Source: Actinomyces ruminicola
GTDB lineage: Bacteria; Actinomycetota; Actinomycetes; Actinomycetales; Actinomycetaceae
NCBI RefSeq assembly: GCF_900103885.1
Contig: NZ_FNIM01000001.1
Span: 1-64,000, forward strand
Direction: 5' to 3'
Length of the DNA: 64,000 nucleotides
The translations under genes and the position numbers were made by a program. The notes under the pieces were generated by a model. The model made no database searches. It had not been told where the DNA came from and was given only the letters and a program-made list of their open reading frames with translations. Shown piece after piece: positions 32,375-41,670 of the stretch. Numbering within the stretch: position 1 is the first letter of the stretch; each line of letters opens with the position of its first letter.

Positions 32375-33283
32375 TCATCCGAGGTCCTGCACTCGGGCGC
32401 TGGCATACAGGCAGATGGCGGCGGCGGAGGCGACGTTCAGGGACTCGGCCCGCCCGTAGATGGGGATCGAGACCACCGTATCCGCCGCCTCCAGGGCCTC
32501 GGGCGCCAGCCCCCGGGCCTCGTTGCCCAGCAGCCAGGCCGACGGCGCCGCCAGCTCCGCCTCGGCGTCGAACAGGCTGATGGTTCCGTGCCCGTCGGCA
32601 GCGAGCAGCCTCAGCCCCGCCGCTCGCAGGGCTGCAGTCGCCTTCTCCAACGTGACACCGGTGAGCACCGGCAGGTGGAACAGGGAGCCGGCCGTGGCGC
32701 GCACGACCTTCGGGTTCGTCGGGTCCACACTGCCCTTAAGCAGCACGACGGCGTCGGCGCCGGCGGCGTCGGCGGCGCGGATGATGGTGCCGGCGTTGCC
32801 GGGGTCCTGGGTCTCGGTGAGCACGGCCACCAGGCGTGCACCTGACAGCGCCGCCTCCAGGGCAGCCCCTGCGAGGGCGTCGGCCTCGCGCGCAGCGTCG
32901 CTCTCCGTCACGGGTGCGGCGGCCTCCGCCCCTCCCCCGCCGTCTCCCGACTCCGGCGGAGCCACCACGGCGTCGGTACTCACCACGGCGAGCACCCCCT
33001 GGGCGTCCGCGCTCATGGCCGCCATGACCTCGGGGGTGACCAGGTGGGTGTACAGGCCCGCGGCTGCGGCGGCCTCGGCGATGTCGGCGTGAGCTCGGGC
33101 CGCCTCCTGCGTCAGGTAGACGTCGAGCACGTAGTCGGCCGCGTGACGGACCGCCTCGCGCACGCCCTGCGGCCCCTCCACCGCGAAGCGGCGGTGCTTG
33201 TCGCGGGCGGAGCGGCGGGCCAGCCCGGCCACCCGGGTGATGCGGGTGGCCGCGGGGTTGTCCAGGATCGCGGTTGCACTCAT
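32375..33283 (-). CDS. SpoU/TrmH-family RNA 2'-O-methyltransferase
   Basis: SAM-dependent SPOUT methyltransferase acting on rRNA or tRNA ribose, 302 aa. It has an N-terminal substrate-binding domain (RRFAVEGPQGVREAV) and the three knotted motifs: ETQDPGNAGTIIRAADAAGA, WLLGNEARGL and IPIYGRAESLNVASAAAI. A glycine- and alanine-rich insertion separates the domains. It lies just upstream of infC-rpmI-rplT in chromosome order and shares their strand, as in many actinobacteria where a TrmH-type gene follows rplT. The exact target base is unknown. Confidence 0.92.
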   Translation of the reverse strand: MSATAILDNPAATRITRVAGLARRSARDKHRRFAVEGPQGVREAVRHAADYVLDVYLTQEAARAHADIAEAAAAAGLYTHLVTPEVMAAMSADAQGVLAVVSTDAVVAPPESGDGGGGAEAAAPVTESDAAREADALAGAALEAALSGARLVAVLTETQDPGNAGTIIRAADAAGADAVVLLKGSVDPTNPKVVRATAGSLFHLPVLTGVTLEKATAALRAAGLRLLAADGHGTISLFDAEAELAAPSAWLLGNEARGLAPEALEAADTVVSIPIYGRAESLNVASAAAICLYASARVQDLG

Positions 33284-33309
33284 ACGCGCAGGTTACCGGC
33301 CATACGAAG

Positions 33310-33365
33310 CCGACCCCCGCATCCCAATCCCGTCGAAAGCGGCGGGGATCGAGTGCGGGGGTCGG
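33310..33365 (-). terminator. Terminator after rplT
   Basis: CCGACCCCCGCA (33310-33321) and TGCGGGGGTCGG (33354-33365) form a perfect 12-bp stem, and the 32-nt interior can fold further (ATCCC / GGGAT). It lies 57 nt past the rplT stop and just before the SpoU gene, which would then need its own promoter. Confidence 0.8.
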
Positions 33366-33421
33366 GTCAGTGGTCACGGACGCGCGCGGCGACCGCTGAT
33401 GCGCCTAGAAGCGGCGCGGGA

Positions 33422-33802
33422 TCAGGCATTGGGGGCGTTGACGTCCGCGGGCAGCGCCTTACGGGCGGTCTCCACCAGCGCCTTGAAGGCGGCGGGCTCG
33501 TTAACGGCCAGCTCGGCCAGCATGCGGCGGTCGACCTCCACGCCGGCCAGGCCCAGGCCCTGCATGAACCGGTTGTAGGTCATGCCCTCGGCGCGGGCGG
33601 CGGCGTTGATGCGCTGGATCCACAGGCGACGGAAGTCGCCCTTGCGGGCGCGGCGGTCGCGGAAGGCGTAGACGCCGGAGTGGGTGACCTGCTCCTTCGC
33701 CTTGCGGTACAGGCGGGAGCGCTGCCCGCGGTAGCCGGAGGCGCGGTCGAGTACGGTACGACGCTTCTTCTGGGCGTTTACAGCCCGCTTCACACGTGCC
33801 AT
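33422..33802 (-). CDS. rplT: Ribosomal protein L20
   Basis: Large-subunit assembly protein of 126 aa. The start [28 protein letters not shown] and the segment [28 protein letters not shown] are diagnostic. It is the last gene of infC-rpmI-rplT, 30 nt after rpmI. L20 represses this operon in several bacteria; the structured leader upstream of infC may be its target here (inference). Confidence 0.98.
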   Translation of the reverse strand: MARVKRAVNAQKKRRTVLDRASGYRGQRSRLYRKAKEQVTHSGVYAFRDRRARKGDFRRLWIQRINAAARAEGMTYNRFMQGLGLAGVEVDRRMLAELAVNEPAAFKALVETARKALPADVNAPNA

Positions 33803-33832
33803 GTGATGACTCCTTGTTGTGTTGTGGGCTGA

Positions 33833-34027
33833 TCAGCGACCGAGCAGACGCTTGACCTGGCGGACGTCGGCCGGGGCCACGGGCTGGTCCTGGGACAGCT
33901 TGCGCTTGCGGCGGGAGGACTTGACCTCCAGCAGGTGGCGCTTGCCGGCCTGCTCGCGCATGAGCTTGCCGCTTCCGGTGACCCGGAAGCGCTTCTTGGC
34001 ACCGGAGTGCGTCTTGTTCTTCGGCAT
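33833..34027 (-). CDS. rpmI: Ribosomal protein L35
   Basis: A 64-aa, highly basic large-subunit protein starting [20 protein letters not shown], the L35 signature. ATG 34027 is preceded by GAGGAAA. A longer frame opening at 34264 is not supported. It sits between infC and rplT, the conserved bacterial order. Confidence 0.98.
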   Translation of the reverse strand: MPKNKTHSGAKKRFRVTGSGKLMREQAGKRHLLEVKSSRRKRKLSQDQPVAPADVRQVKRLLGR

Positions 34028-34157
34028 GTTTATTTCCTCATTCTCGGTCCCCGACGCCGGGTGGGTCGGGGGCTGCGGACCTCGTCGTGTGACGGGGCTG
34101 GGTATGTGTGCAGTATGTGCGCGTGCCCGCGGGGGCGGACCTGCTGCCGGTGCGGGC

Positions 34158-34805
34158 TCATTCGCCCGCGGCGGCCTCCTCGGCGGCCTTTGCCTCCGCC
34201 TTGGCCTCGCGTGCGGCCCGGGCGGCCTGCTTCTCGGCGCGGCGGCTGGCGCGGGCGGCCTCACGGCGCCGACGCTGGTCGGACTTGACCTCCGCCTTCT
34301 TGCGGGTGGGGGCCAGCACCATGACCATGTTGCGGCCGTCCTGGCGGGGGTGAGACTCGATGTTGCCCAGCTCGGCGACCTCTTCGGCCACGCGCTGCAG
34401 CAGGCGGATGCCCAGCTCCGGGCGGGACTGCTCGCGCCCGCGGAAGCGGACGATGCACTTGACCTTGTCCCCGCCCTTGAGGAAGCGCTCGACGTGCCCC
34501 ATCTTGGTGGCGTAGTCGTGCTCGTCGATCTTGGGACGGAACTGGATCTCCTTGAGCTGGGTGTTGGCCTGGTTGCGCCGGGCGTCGCGCGCCTTCATGG
34601 CCGACTCGTACTTGAACTTGCCGTAGTCCATGAGTCGGCACACCGGGGGGCGTGCGTCGGGGGCGACCTCTACGAGGTCGAGGCCGGCCTCTTCGGCCAG
34701 GCGGAGGGCGTCCTCTACCCGGACGATGCCGACCTGCTCACCGCTGGGGCCGACCAGCCGCACCTCGGGGACGCGGATCCGTTCGTTGATACGGGGCTCG
34801 CTGAT
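34158..34805 (-). CDS. infC: Translation initiation factor IF-3 (ATC start)
   Basis: Keeps ribosomal subunits apart and checks initiator-tRNA pairing; 215 aa. The first AUG-like codon in frame is GTG at 34763, but it would delete the conserved N-terminus [14 protein letters not shown]. That segment is encoded upstream, and an in-frame TGA (34817-34815) lies four codons before it with no ATG, GTG or TTG between. The start must therefore be non-canonical: ATC at 34805, with GAGGA about 7 nt upstream. Rare AUU/AUC-type starts let IF-3 repress its own translation in other bacteria. The C-terminus carries a long Ala/Lys/Glu-rich helix (about residues 180-215). Confidence 0.95.
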   Translation of the reverse strand: MSEPRINERIRVPEVRLVGPSGEQVGIVRVEDALRLAEEAGLDLVEVAPDARPPVCRLMDYGKFKYESAMKARDARRNQANTQLKEIQFRPKIDEHDYATKMGHVERFLKGGDKVKCIVRFRGREQSRPELGIRLLQRVAEEVAELGNIESHPRQDGRNMVMVLAPTRKKAEVKSDQRRRREAARASRRAEKQAARAAREAKAEAKAAEEAAAGE

Positions 34806-34817
34806 GACTGTTCCTCA

Positions 34818-35035
34818 CTCTTGTCAGTGGTAACCGTCGCAACGAAGAAGGCCTTCGCCGCATACGCGCACGAAGGCCTTTCATGTGCTCGCAAGAGCAC
34901 GGCCGCAGGCACCCGAAAGGGCCGCGACCGCGAGGATCGCTCCTCGCATGACCCGGCCCCTCTTGAGGGACCCAGGTGGGATTTCTCCGCTTGCGTGCCG
35001 GAGATACGCCCCCGGCCGGTCGGTGCCCGAGTTTA
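34818..35035 (-). promoter_or_regulatory. infC leader RNA with several hairpins and extended -10 promoter
   Basis: TGC-TAAACT, an extended -10 element, lies at 35038-35030 (minus), so the leader is about 215 nt. It holds perfect hairpins: GCGAGGA/TCCTCGC (34930-34947), GTGCTC/GAGCAC (34885-34900) and a 10-bp stem AAGGCCTTCG/CGAAGGCCTT (34848-34880) followed by a U-containing tail. This looks like an attenuator for L20- or IF-3-linked control. It matches no riboswitch I recognise. Confidence 0.65.
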
Positions 35036-35110
35036 GCAGTCGCCTGCCGGACCGCGGCCGCGCCGGGCGTCGGAGGAGATGTGAGTCTGCCCATAGACCC
35101 GCCGGACGTT

Positions 35111-35959
35111 TCAAGCCGGCACCGGGCACAGCTCCACGGTGTCGATGAACTCGCCCCAGGCCGGGTTGACCATGACGTACTGGCACTGCTCCAGGGCGGC
35201 GGCCACGGCACGGTTGCCGGCGGAGGCATCCACACGTATGAACACGCGCAGCTCGGCGCCCTCGCCCGGGGCGAAGGCGACCCCGGTCACTCCGTCCACG
35301 GCGCCCAGCTGCGCGGCCACCTCCGCCTGCACCGGCTCATTGCGCCAGGAGGGGATCCAGTCCTCTCCCCCGGCCAGGGCGACCACGGCGGGACGCGGCA
35401 GCCGCAGGTCGCGGGTGCCCGGGTCCAGCACCCACAGCTGGTCGGTGCTCAGGCAGGCCACCTGGGCGGCGCGCTGGGGCGTGACGGGGACGGGACGCAC
35501 GTCTTCTCGCCAGACCGCGACCGCGGCGGCCGAGGTGAACACCGGCAGGGCCAGGTGCCCGTCATCGAGCCGGACGGCCAGCTCCGCGGCGTCCTCGGCG
35601 GCGTCGGCCGTGTGCGGCTCGTGCGCGGGAATCCCCGGTGCGGACTCCCCCAGCCTGACCGGCTTGGGTCCGCCGACGGCGTGCGCCGCCACGGGCACGA
35701 TCAGACGACTCGCCGCCAGCGCGGCCAGGAGCCGGTCGAGGTACTCGTGGCGCGGCAGCTCCTGGGCCGCCAGGGCGGCGGTCACGGCGGGGTCAGCGGC
35801 GCCGTCGTCGGACGCGAAGGGGGTGGGGGCGGACAGCAACTGCTCCAACCGGTCTCGGGCGGCCATGGCGGCCGCCAGCTGCGGGTCCTCGGGCAGTCTC
35901 CCGCCGGCATCGTCGACGGGCGCCGAGTAGGTGCCGGTATTGTCCGGGGTGTTGACCAT
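35111..35959 (-). CDS. SseB-family protein
   Basis: A 282-aa cytoplasmic protein with two halves related to SseB domains: LDDGHLALPVFTSAAAVAVWR (about residue 130) and the C-terminal ELRVFIRVDASAGNRAV region. SseB-like proteins are common in actinobacteria and often follow priA/hisA, as here (2-nt gap), but no biochemical role is established. The N-terminal 60 residues are Ala/Pro-rich. It ends the his operon. The leader of infC begins about 75 nt downstream. Confidence 0.8.
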   Translation of the reverse strand: MVNTPDNTGTYSAPVDDAGGRLPEDPQLAAAMAARDRLEQLLSAPTPFASDDGAADPAVTAALAAQELPRHEYLDRLLAALAASRLIVPVAAHAVGGPKPVRLGESAPGIPAHEPHTADAAEDAAELAVRLDDGHLALPVFTSAAAVAVWREDVRPVPVTPQRAAQVACLSTDQLWVLDPGTRDLRLPRPAVVALAGGEDWIPSWRNEPVQAEVAAQLGAVDGVTGVAFAPGEGAELRVFIRVDASAGNRAVAAALEQCQYVMVNPAWGEFIDTVELCPVPA

Positions 35960-35961
35960 GC

Positions 35962-36705
35962 TTATCGCGTCCCCTGCGCGGAGTCCTCGCCACGGCAGAC
36001 GGCCAGTGCCTCCTGGAGGGTGAAGTTGCCGTTGTACAGGGCCTTGCCGACGATCGCGCCCTCGAGCCCGTAGCGCTCCAGGCGGGCGAGGGCGCGCAGG
36101 TCGTCCAGGTGGGCGATGCCGCCGGAGGCGACCACGGGAGCAGCGGTGCGCTCACATACCTCCCGCAGCAGCTTGATGTTCGGCCCCATCAGGGTGCCGT
36201 CCTTGGTGACGTCGGTGACGACGTACCGGGCGCAGCCGGCGGCGTTCAGGCGGTCCAGGGTCTCCCACAGGTCCCCGCCCTCCTTGGTCCACCCGCGAGC
36301 GGCCAAGGTGGTGCCGCGCACGTCCAGGCCGACGGCGATCTTGTCCCCGTGCTCGGCGATGACCCGCTCGGTCCACTCCGGGTCCTCCAGGGCGGCGGTG
36401 CCGAGGTTGACGCGGGCGGCTCCGGCGGCCAGCGCCCGGTGCAGGGATTCGTCGTCACGGATGCCGCCCGAGAGCTCGACCTTCACGTCCACCTCCCCGA
36501 CGATGCGGGCCAGCAGCGGGGCGTTGGTGCCGCGCCCGAAGGCCGCGTCCAGGTCCACCAGGTGGATCCACTGCGCGCCGGCATCCGCCCAGTCTCGTGC
36601 CGCCTCTATGGGGCTGCCGTAGTCAGTCTCGCTGCCGGCCTCGCCGCGCAGCAGACGAACGGCCTTGCCGTAGGCAACATCAACGGCCGGGAAGAGGGTG
36701 AGCAT
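35962..36705 (-). CDS. priA: Phosphoribosyl isomerase A (HisA/PriA)
   Basis: (beta-alpha)8-barrel isomerase converting ProFAR to PRFAR in histidine synthesis; actinobacterial PriA also isomerises phosphoribosylanthranilate for tryptophan. The 247-aa protein has [15 protein letters not shown] with the catalytic Asp, [14 protein letters not shown], the second catalytic Asp in [15 protein letters not shown], and the [12 protein letters not shown] loop with the Arg/Trp typical of dual-substrate PriA. ATG 36705 is 51 nt after hisH. Dual function is inferred from this loop. Confidence 0.93.
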   Translation of the reverse strand: MLTLFPAVDVAYGKAVRLLRGEAGSETDYGSPIEAARDWADAGAQWIHLVDLDAAFGRGTNAPLLARIVGEVDVKVELSGGIRDDESLHRALAAGAARVNLGTAALEDPEWTERVIAEHGDKIAVGLDVRGTTLAARGWTKEGGDLWETLDRLNAAGCARYVVTDVTKDGTLMGPNIKLLREVCERTAAPVVASGGIAHLDDLRALARLERYGLEGAIVGKALYNGNFTLQEALAVCRGEDSAQGTR

Positions 36706-36756
36706 GGGCGCCTCCTTGAAGTGATAGAGCGGTTGGTTGGCTGAATTACGCCGATA

Positions 36757-37422
36757 TCAGAGCGTGGTGAGCCAGTTGCGCAGCAGCTGTGCCCCGGCGT
36801 CCCCTGATTTCTCCGGGTGGAACTGGGTGGCGCTGAGCGCTCCGTTCTCGACGGCGGCGATGAAGTCCTCGCCGTGGGTGGACCAGGTGGCGCGGGGCGG
36901 GCGCGTTCGGCCGGGACCCAGCAGGACGGCCGGGTCGGTCTTGGCGGCGTAGGAGTGCACGAAGTAGAAGCGCTCGGAGCCGGAGGAGTCGAACAGGCCT
37001 TTGAACAGGACCGTATCCGCGGGTGGGCGCACCTGGCTCCAACCCATGTGGGGCACGACGTCCGCCTCGAGGCGGGAGACGGTGCCGGGCCACTGGGCCA
37101 GCCCACGCGCCGCCTCTGTGCCGGACTGCTCGGTGTGCTCGGTGGACGTCTCAAACATCACCTGCATGCCCACACAGATCCCCAGCACGGGCCTGCCACC
37201 CGCCAGCCGTCGGTCGATGAGCCGGGGGGCGTCGACGGCGCGCAGCTGTTCCATGACGGCGGCGAAGGCGCCGACGCCCGGAACGACGAGCCCGTCGGCG
37301 CTGGCCACGGCGTCGGGGTCCGCGGTCAGCTCGGCGGCGGCGCCCACGCGTTCCAGGGCGCGCATCGCCGAGCGCACGTTTCCGCTTCCGTAGGACAGGA
37401 CGACGACGTGTGGTTGCCTCAC
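36757..37422 (-). CDS. hisH: Imidazole glycerol phosphate synthase, glutaminase subunit
   Basis: Class I glutamine amidotransferase supplying ammonia to HisF, 221 aa. The catalytic triad is visible: Cys in LGICVGMQ, His and Glu in QFHPEKSG. The oxyanion strand PGVGAF is present. GTG 37422 is the start, with a moderate AGGG upstream. The partner hisF is not in this window. It lies between the unknown gene and priA. Confidence 0.96.
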   Translation of the reverse strand: MRQPHVVVLSYGSGNVRSAMRALERVGAAAELTADPDAVASADGLVVPGVGAFAAVMEQLRAVDAPRLIDRRLAGGRPVLGICVGMQVMFETSTEHTEQSGTEAARGLAQWPGTVSRLEADVVPHMGWSQVRPPADTVLFKGLFDSSGSERFYFVHSYAAKTDPAVLLGPGRTRPPRATWSTHGEDFIAAVENGALSATQFHPEKSGDAGAQLLRNWLTTL

Positions 37423-37464
37423 GAGGACACCCTACCTAGGCGCGTGCGTATGGCCGCCACCATG

Positions 37465-38316
37465 TCAGTTACCGGACTGGTCACCCTGATCGCGGCCCCC
37501 GCCACGCTGACGCATGCCCCGGCCCAGCCAGCGCATCATTCGCCCGGGCTTGACCTCGCTGGTCCTGACGGCGCCCGGAACCCTCTCGGCCCGAGTGACG
37601 CCCAGCAGGATGTCCTCGATAGTCTGGTCGGCGGACGCCAGCAGCAGCCCGGCGCTCGTCTCCTCCCCCGCCTCGCCGTTCTGATAACGGCGGGCGGTGA
37701 TGGTGCCCGACAAGCCGCTCTCAATGCCGACGTCCGTGGCCAGGTCCGCGGTCATGAGCACCACGCCCAGGCGGCTGAGGCGGGACAGGGCACCGGCGAG
37801 CTCGGCCGCCTCGGCGGGCTCGGTGTCGGTTCCGCCCAGAAGCTCGGCGATGTCCCACTCGGCGTGTGCGGAGACGAACTCCTTGACCGCGATGGCACCG
37901 GAGCGGGAGGGCACCACCCAGCAGTCAAGGCCGCCGGCGGCGCACAAGGCGGCCAGGGCATCCGCGCTGGCCAGCGGAGTGAGCACGACGGCGATCTTCA
38001 CGGCCTTGGCGCCGCCGTCCTCGGCGTTCGCGTCGGCGTCCAAGGCGGCGGCCAGGGCCTCGACCTCGGCAAGCTGCTCGGGGGTCAGCTCGGCGTCGTC
38101 GCCGGAGCCGACCGAGCCCGCGGAGGCGGCACTGCCGGGGAGGCCGTAGACGTTGTGGGGAACGTCGTCGGTTGAGACGGGGCCGGTGGCCTCCGGCAGG
38201 TCGGAGGGCTCGGAGGGCAGCTGCAGGCCCTCCATCATGGCGGCGAACTCGGCGTCGATGTCCGGCTCGTCGTCGCGGCGGCCGGCCGGGCCGGCGGAGT
38301 GGTCGTCATGCATCAC
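37465..38316 (-). CDS. Conserved-looking hypothetical protein in the his operon
   Basis: A 282-283 aa protein I do not recognise. The N-terminal 100 residues are acidic and low-complexity. From about 105 there is a compact domain: [44 protein letters not shown], then [40 protein letters not shown], which looks like an alpha/beta fold. The C-terminus is basic and glycine-rich. The start is GTG 38316 or ATG 38313, overlapping the hisB stop. It sits between hisB and hisH, so it is co-expressed with histidine enzymes, but no function can be assigned. Confidence 0.8.
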   Translation of the reverse strand: MMHDDHSAGPAGRRDDEPDIDAEFAAMMEGLQLPSEPSDLPEATGPVSTDDVPHNVYGLPGSAASAGSVGSGDDAELTPEQLAEVEALAAALDADANAEDGGAKAVKIAVVLTPLASADALAALCAAGGLDCWVVPSRSGAIAVKEFVSAHAEWDIAELLGGTDTEPAEAAELAGALSRLSRLGVVLMTADLATDVGIESGLSGTITARRYQNGEAGEETSAGLLLASADQTIEDILLGVTRAERVPGAVRTSEVKPGRMMRWLGRGMRQRGGGRDQGDQSGN

Positions 38317-38912
38317 AGGGCGCCTTTGGTTGAGGGGATGCCGTCCACGCGGGGGTCGGGCTCCACTGCGGAGCGCAGGGCGCGGGCGAGGGCCTTGAAC
38401 TCGGCCTCGGCAATGTGGTGGGGGTCGCGGCCGGAGATCACGCGCACGTGCAGGCAGATGCCGGCGTGGTAGGCGATCGCCTCCAGGCAGTGGCGGACCA
38501 TGGATCCGGTGAAGTGCCCGCCGATCAGGTGGTGCACGAAGGCCTCGGACTCGCCGTCGTGCACGAGGTAGGGGCGGCCGGAGAGGTCGACGACGGCCTG
38601 CGCCAGGGCCTCGTCCAGGGGCACCAGGGCGTCGCCGAAGCGCTTGATGCCGCGCTTGTCCCCCAGGGCGGTCTTCAGGGCCTCACCGATGCAGATGGCG
38701 GTGTCCTCCACGGTGTGGTGGACGTCGATGTCGGTGTCCCCGGAGGCGCGCACGGTCAGGTCGATCAGCGAGTGCTTGCCCAGGGCGGTGAGCATGTGGT
38801 CGTAGAAGGGGACCGTGGTGGAGATGTCGGTGCTGCCGGTGCCGTCCAGGTTCAGCTCGACGATGACTGAGGACTCGCTGGTGGCGCGTTCAATGCGGGC
38901 GGTGCGGTTCAT
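38313..38912 (-). CDS. hisB: Imidazoleglycerol-phosphate dehydratase
   Basis: Manganese-dependent dehydratase of histidine synthesis, 199 aa, monofunctional (no phosphatase domain). Metal-binding motifs [19 protein letters not shown] and the second copy [14 protein letters not shown]...[17 protein letters not shown] are intact. ATG 38912 overlaps the hisC stop by ATGA and its own stop overlaps the next gene. Confidence 0.97.
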   Translation of the reverse strand: MNRTARIERATSESSVIVELNLDGTGSTDISTTVPFYDHMLTALGKHSLIDLTVRASGDTDIDVHHTVEDTAICIGEALKTALGDKRGIKRFGDALVPLDEALAQAVVDLSGRPYLVHDGESEAFVHHLIGGHFTGSMVRHCLEAIAYHAGICLHVRVISGRDPHHIAEAEFKALARALRSAVEPDPRVDGIPSTKGAL

Positions 38913-40093
38913 GCGTTGTTCTCCTTTGTATCCGCGGTATCCGCCCCCGTGGTCACGTGCACGAGCGCATCACGGAAGCGTTCCATCTCCTGCGGGGTGC
39001 CGACGCATACCCGAAGATACCCGTCCGGCCCGACCACGCGAATGAGGACGCCCCGATCCAGCAGCCCCTGCCACACCGCCTCGCGGTCTGCGAAGGGGCC
39101 GAACAGCACGAAGTTCGCATCGGACTCGTAGGCGGTCCAGCCCTGCGCGCGCAGCCAGGTCACCAGGGCGTCGCGTTCCTCGCGCAGCGAGGCGACCTGG
39201 CTCATGAGCTCCTCGCGGTGCGCCAGGGCAGCCAGGGCCGCCGCCTGGGAGACGGCGGACAGGTGGTAGGGCAGGCGCACGATGCGCAGCATGTCCACCA
39301 GCTCGCGGGATCCGGCCAGGTAGCCCAGTCTCAGTCCGGCCATGCCGAAGGCCTTGCTCATGGTGCGCGTCACGGCCAGGTGCGGGTACCGGTGGGCTCC
39401 GGCGGCGTCGGTGCGCGCCAGCAGCTCCAGCGCGCTGGGCACGCCGGGCCGGCGGAACTCACCGTAGGCCTCGTCGACCACTACTACACAGTCGGCGGGA
39501 TCCGGGCCCGCGGCCGCGTCGTCGGGGCCGTGACCGCGAGCGGCCTCCAGGATGGCGGCGACGTCGTCGAGCGGCAGGGCGGTGCCGGTGGGATTGTTGG
39601 GGCTGGCAAGGATGACCACGGCGGGGCGCTCGCGCTCGATGGCCGCGGCGACGGCGTCTGTATCGAGGGTGAAGTCCTCCCGCCTGGCCACGGTGACGTA
39701 GCGGGTGAAGGTGTCGCGGGCGTACTCGGGGTACATGGAGTAGGTGGGAGTGAAGGACAGGCAGCTGCGCCCCGGGCCGCCGAAGGCCTGCAGCACCTGC
39801 AGCATGACCTCGTTGGATCCGTTGGCGGCCCAGATCTGCCGCCAGTCCAGCCGCACCCCGGCCTCGGCATCCAGGTAGTCGGCCAGGGCGGAGCGCAGGG
39901 CGGGGAAGTCCCGATCCGGATAGCGGTTCAGCCCCGCAGCGGCCCGGCCGACGGCGGCCGCGATGTCAGCCGCCACGGCGGGGCTGGGAGGGTAGGGGTT
40001 CTCGTTGACGTTGAGGCGTACGGGCACGTCCAGTTCAGGCGCGCCGTAGGGTTCGCAGCCCTGCAGATCGGGCCGTAGCGGGAGAACGGTCAC
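38909..40093 (-). CDS. hisC: Histidinol-phosphate aminotransferase
   Basis: Class I/II PLP aminotransferase, 394 aa, converting imidazole-acetol phosphate and glutamate to histidinol phosphate. [14 protein letters not shown] is the substrate-arm signature, [10 protein letters not shown] binds the cofactor, and [15 protein letters not shown] contains the Schiff-base lysine. The start is GTG 40093: there is no Shine-Dalgarno, but TAGACT lies 6 nt upstream, so the message is probably leaderless. First gene of the hisC-hisB-orf-hisH-priA-sseB run. Confidence 0.96.
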   Translation of the reverse strand: MTVLPLRPDLQGCEPYGAPELDVPVRLNVNENPYPPSPAVAADIAAAVGRAAAGLNRYPDRDFPALRSALADYLDAEAGVRLDWRQIWAANGSNEVMLQVLQAFGGPGRSCLSFTPTYSMYPEYARDTFTRYVTVARREDFTLDTDAVAAAIERERPAVVILASPNNPTGTALPLDDVAAILEAARGHGPDDAAAGPDPADCVVVVDEAYGEFRRPGVPSALELLARTDAAGAHRYPHLAVTRTMSKAFGMAGLRLGYLAGSRELVDMLRIVRLPYHLSAVSQAAALAALAHREELMSQVASLREERDALVTWLRAQGWTAYESDANFVLFGPFADREAVWQGLLDRGVLIRVVGPDGYLRVCVGTPQEMERFRDALVHVTTGADTADTKENNA

Positions 40094-40099
40094 GCCGCG

Positions 40100-40127
40100 A
40101 GTCTACGCGGAATCGCCTGCCGGTCAT
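40100..40127 (-). promoter_or_regulatory. hisC promoter, leaderless
   Basis: On the minus strand ATGACC (40127-40122), a 16-bp spacer and TAGACT (40105-40100) precede the hisC GTG by 6 nt. Transcription would start on or next to the start codon. Confidence 0.65.
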
Positions 40128-40299
40128 TCCCGCGTCCAGGCCGATCGCGAGGGCGGTGACGAGATGCAGTTCGCCGCGGAAGACGTCACACGCATCGGCA
40201 CCGCGTATAACCCGGCAGCAGCGCATCTAGCCCCACCTTGAGGACGAGCCGGTTGCCGGCGGTGATGACGAGTGGGCCCGCCACCGCGAGGATCAACGA

Positions 40300-40333
40300 C
40301 CCAGCGGCCGCGCCCTGGGGTGCGGCCGCTGGG
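40300..40333 (-). terminator. Terminator after the MetE-C-like gene
   Basis: CCCAGCGGCCGC (40300-40311) and GCGGCCGCTGGG (40322-40333) form a perfect 12-bp stem with a 10-nt loop, 17 nt past the stop at 40351. The remaining 170 nt before hisC hold no gene I can support. Confidence 0.88.
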
Positions 40334-40350
40334 AAGCGCCGGGAGAAGGC

Positions 40351-41547
40351 TCAGAAACGCGCAGAGGCCAGCCGGGCGCCCTCGGTCAGGGAGGCGAGCT
40401 TTGACCAGGCGATGTGCGCGTGGACGCGCCCGCCCAGGCCGCAGTCGGTGGAGGCGACCACGCGTTCGGGGCCGACCAGGCGCGCGAAGCGCTCGATGCG
40501 GTCGGCCACGAGTTCGGGGTGCTCCAGCACGTTGGTGGCGTGGGAGACGACTCCCGGAATCAGGTACTTGCCGTCGGGCAGCGGGGTGTCCCGCCAGATC
40601 TTCCACTCGTGCTCGTGGCGGACGTTGGCGGCCTCGAAGCTCAGGCCGTTGGCATTCACGGACAGGGCCAGGTCGACGATCTTGTCGAAGCCGAGGTCGG
40701 TGGAGTGGGGGCCGTGCCAGGAGCCCCAGCACACGTGGTAGCGGACCTGGGCGGGGTCGATGCCCTCCAGGGCGTGGTTGAGGGCCTCGATGCGCACCGC
40801 GGAGAAGCGGCGGTAGTCCTCCAGCGGCGGCTCGGTGACGAACTGGTCCCAGGACTCGGCCAGGTCGGGGGCGTCGATCTGGACGGTGAGTCCGGCGTCG
40901 GTGATGGCCTTGTACTCCTCGCGCAGCGCCTCCGCCCACGCCCACACGCAGGCCTCGTCGTCTTCGTAGTAGTAGTTGCCCACGCGGGCCGCCGCGGCGG
41001 GGCTGATGGAGGCGACGAAGCCCTCGCTCAGCGGCTTGCCGGCCTGCTCGAGGCCGTGCTTCAGGGCCGCGACGTCACGGGCTACCGTGGCCTGCCCGGT
41101 GTAGCGGATCTCGCCGGTGACGCCGGGGAATACCCACGGTCTGCGAGTAGCCAGGTGAATGCCGGAGGTGGGGTCGGAGTAGGCGTCGGCGTAGGCGACC
41201 CAGTCACGCCGGTCGGTCATGGCGTCCAACTCGAGCTTGCCGGCCGGAGTGGGCTTGCGCTCGGGCAGTTGGTCCAACAGCTCCAGGCCGCTGAAGCGGC
41301 TGAAGGAGTAGGACCACCAGGCACCGTAGTCGACCTTCTCGGTCATGGCGTGGCCGTATTCGCCGTCGTTGACGATCGTCAGGCCGATCTCGGCCTGACG
41401 GGCGACGACGGCGTCGGTCTGTTCGGCGATGATCGCGGCCAGGGCGGCATCGTCGAGCGTGCCGGCGGCGTGGGCGGCGTTCGCCTCGAGGAGGGCATCG
41501 GTGCGGGGCAGGGAGCCGACATGGGTGGTGCGGATTTGTGTGGCCAT
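40351..41547 (-). CDS. MetE C-terminal-domain-like methyltransferase (cobalamin-independent methionine synthase family)
   Basis: A 398-aa protein with the zinc-dependent methyltransferase barrel of MetE but without the N-terminal half of full MetE (about 750 aa). It starts TTHVGSLPRTDALLE, has IVNDGEYGHAM, QIDAPDLAESWDQFV, YHVCWGSWHGPH (a zinc His/Cys site) and ASTDCGLGGRVH with the distal Cys. Such short proteins use non-folate methyl donors or unknown thiols. ATG 41547 follows GGAAGGA. A SAM-I riboswitch precedes it, which ties it to methionine or SAM supply. The methyl donor is unknown. Confidence 0.88.
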   Translation of the reverse strand: MATQIRTTHVGSLPRTDALLEANAAHAAGTLDDAALAAIIAEQTDAVVARQAEIGLTIVNDGEYGHAMTEKVDYGAWWSYSFSRFSGLELLDQLPERKPTPAGKLELDAMTDRRDWVAYADAYSDPTSGIHLATRRPWVFPGVTGEIRYTGQATVARDVAALKHGLEQAGKPLSEGFVASISPAAAARVGNYYYEDDEACVWAWAEALREEYKAITDAGLTVQIDAPDLAESWDQFVTEPPLEDYRRFSAVRIEALNHALEGIDPAQVRYHVCWGSWHGPHSTDLGFDKIVDLALSVNANGLSFEAANVRHEHEWKIWRDTPLPDGKYLIPGVVSHATNVLEHPELVADRIERFARLVGPERVVASTDCGLGGRVHAHIAWSKLASLTEGARLASARF

Positions 41548-41558
41548 AACGGGTCCTT

Positions 41559-41670
41559 CCATCGGTCCTGGCGGGAGCACCGCACCGGCGGCTGCCTGCC
41601 GACGGCGTGGTTGCTGCGGCGTCGACGAGCCAGGTCTCTCGGCCGCTCTGGATGGTGCGGGGGCAGCATA
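41559..41670 (-). promoter_or_regulatory. SAM-I (S-box) riboswitch with promoter
   Basis: On the minus strand the P1 arms are CCATC (41655-41651) and GATGG (41563-41559). Between them are conserved S-box blocks: AGAGCGGCCGAGAGACCTGG, then GACGCCGCAGCAACC and GGTGC..GTGCTCCCGCCAGGACC. P1's 3' arm runs into GGAAGGA, the ribosome-binding site of the methyltransferase gene, so control is probably translational. TATGCT (41670-41665) is the -10 element and the aptamer begins almost at the transcription start. Confidence 0.9.

Noticed and set aside
34763-34765. GTG at 34763 as infC start
   Set aside because: It would remove the conserved [14 protein letters not shown]-terminus, which is encoded in frame just upstream and preceded by a ribosome-binding site.
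40035-40226. 63-aa minus-strand frame upstream of hisC
   Set aside because: It overlaps the hisC start and its promoter, has no ribosome-binding site, and its composition is unconvincing.
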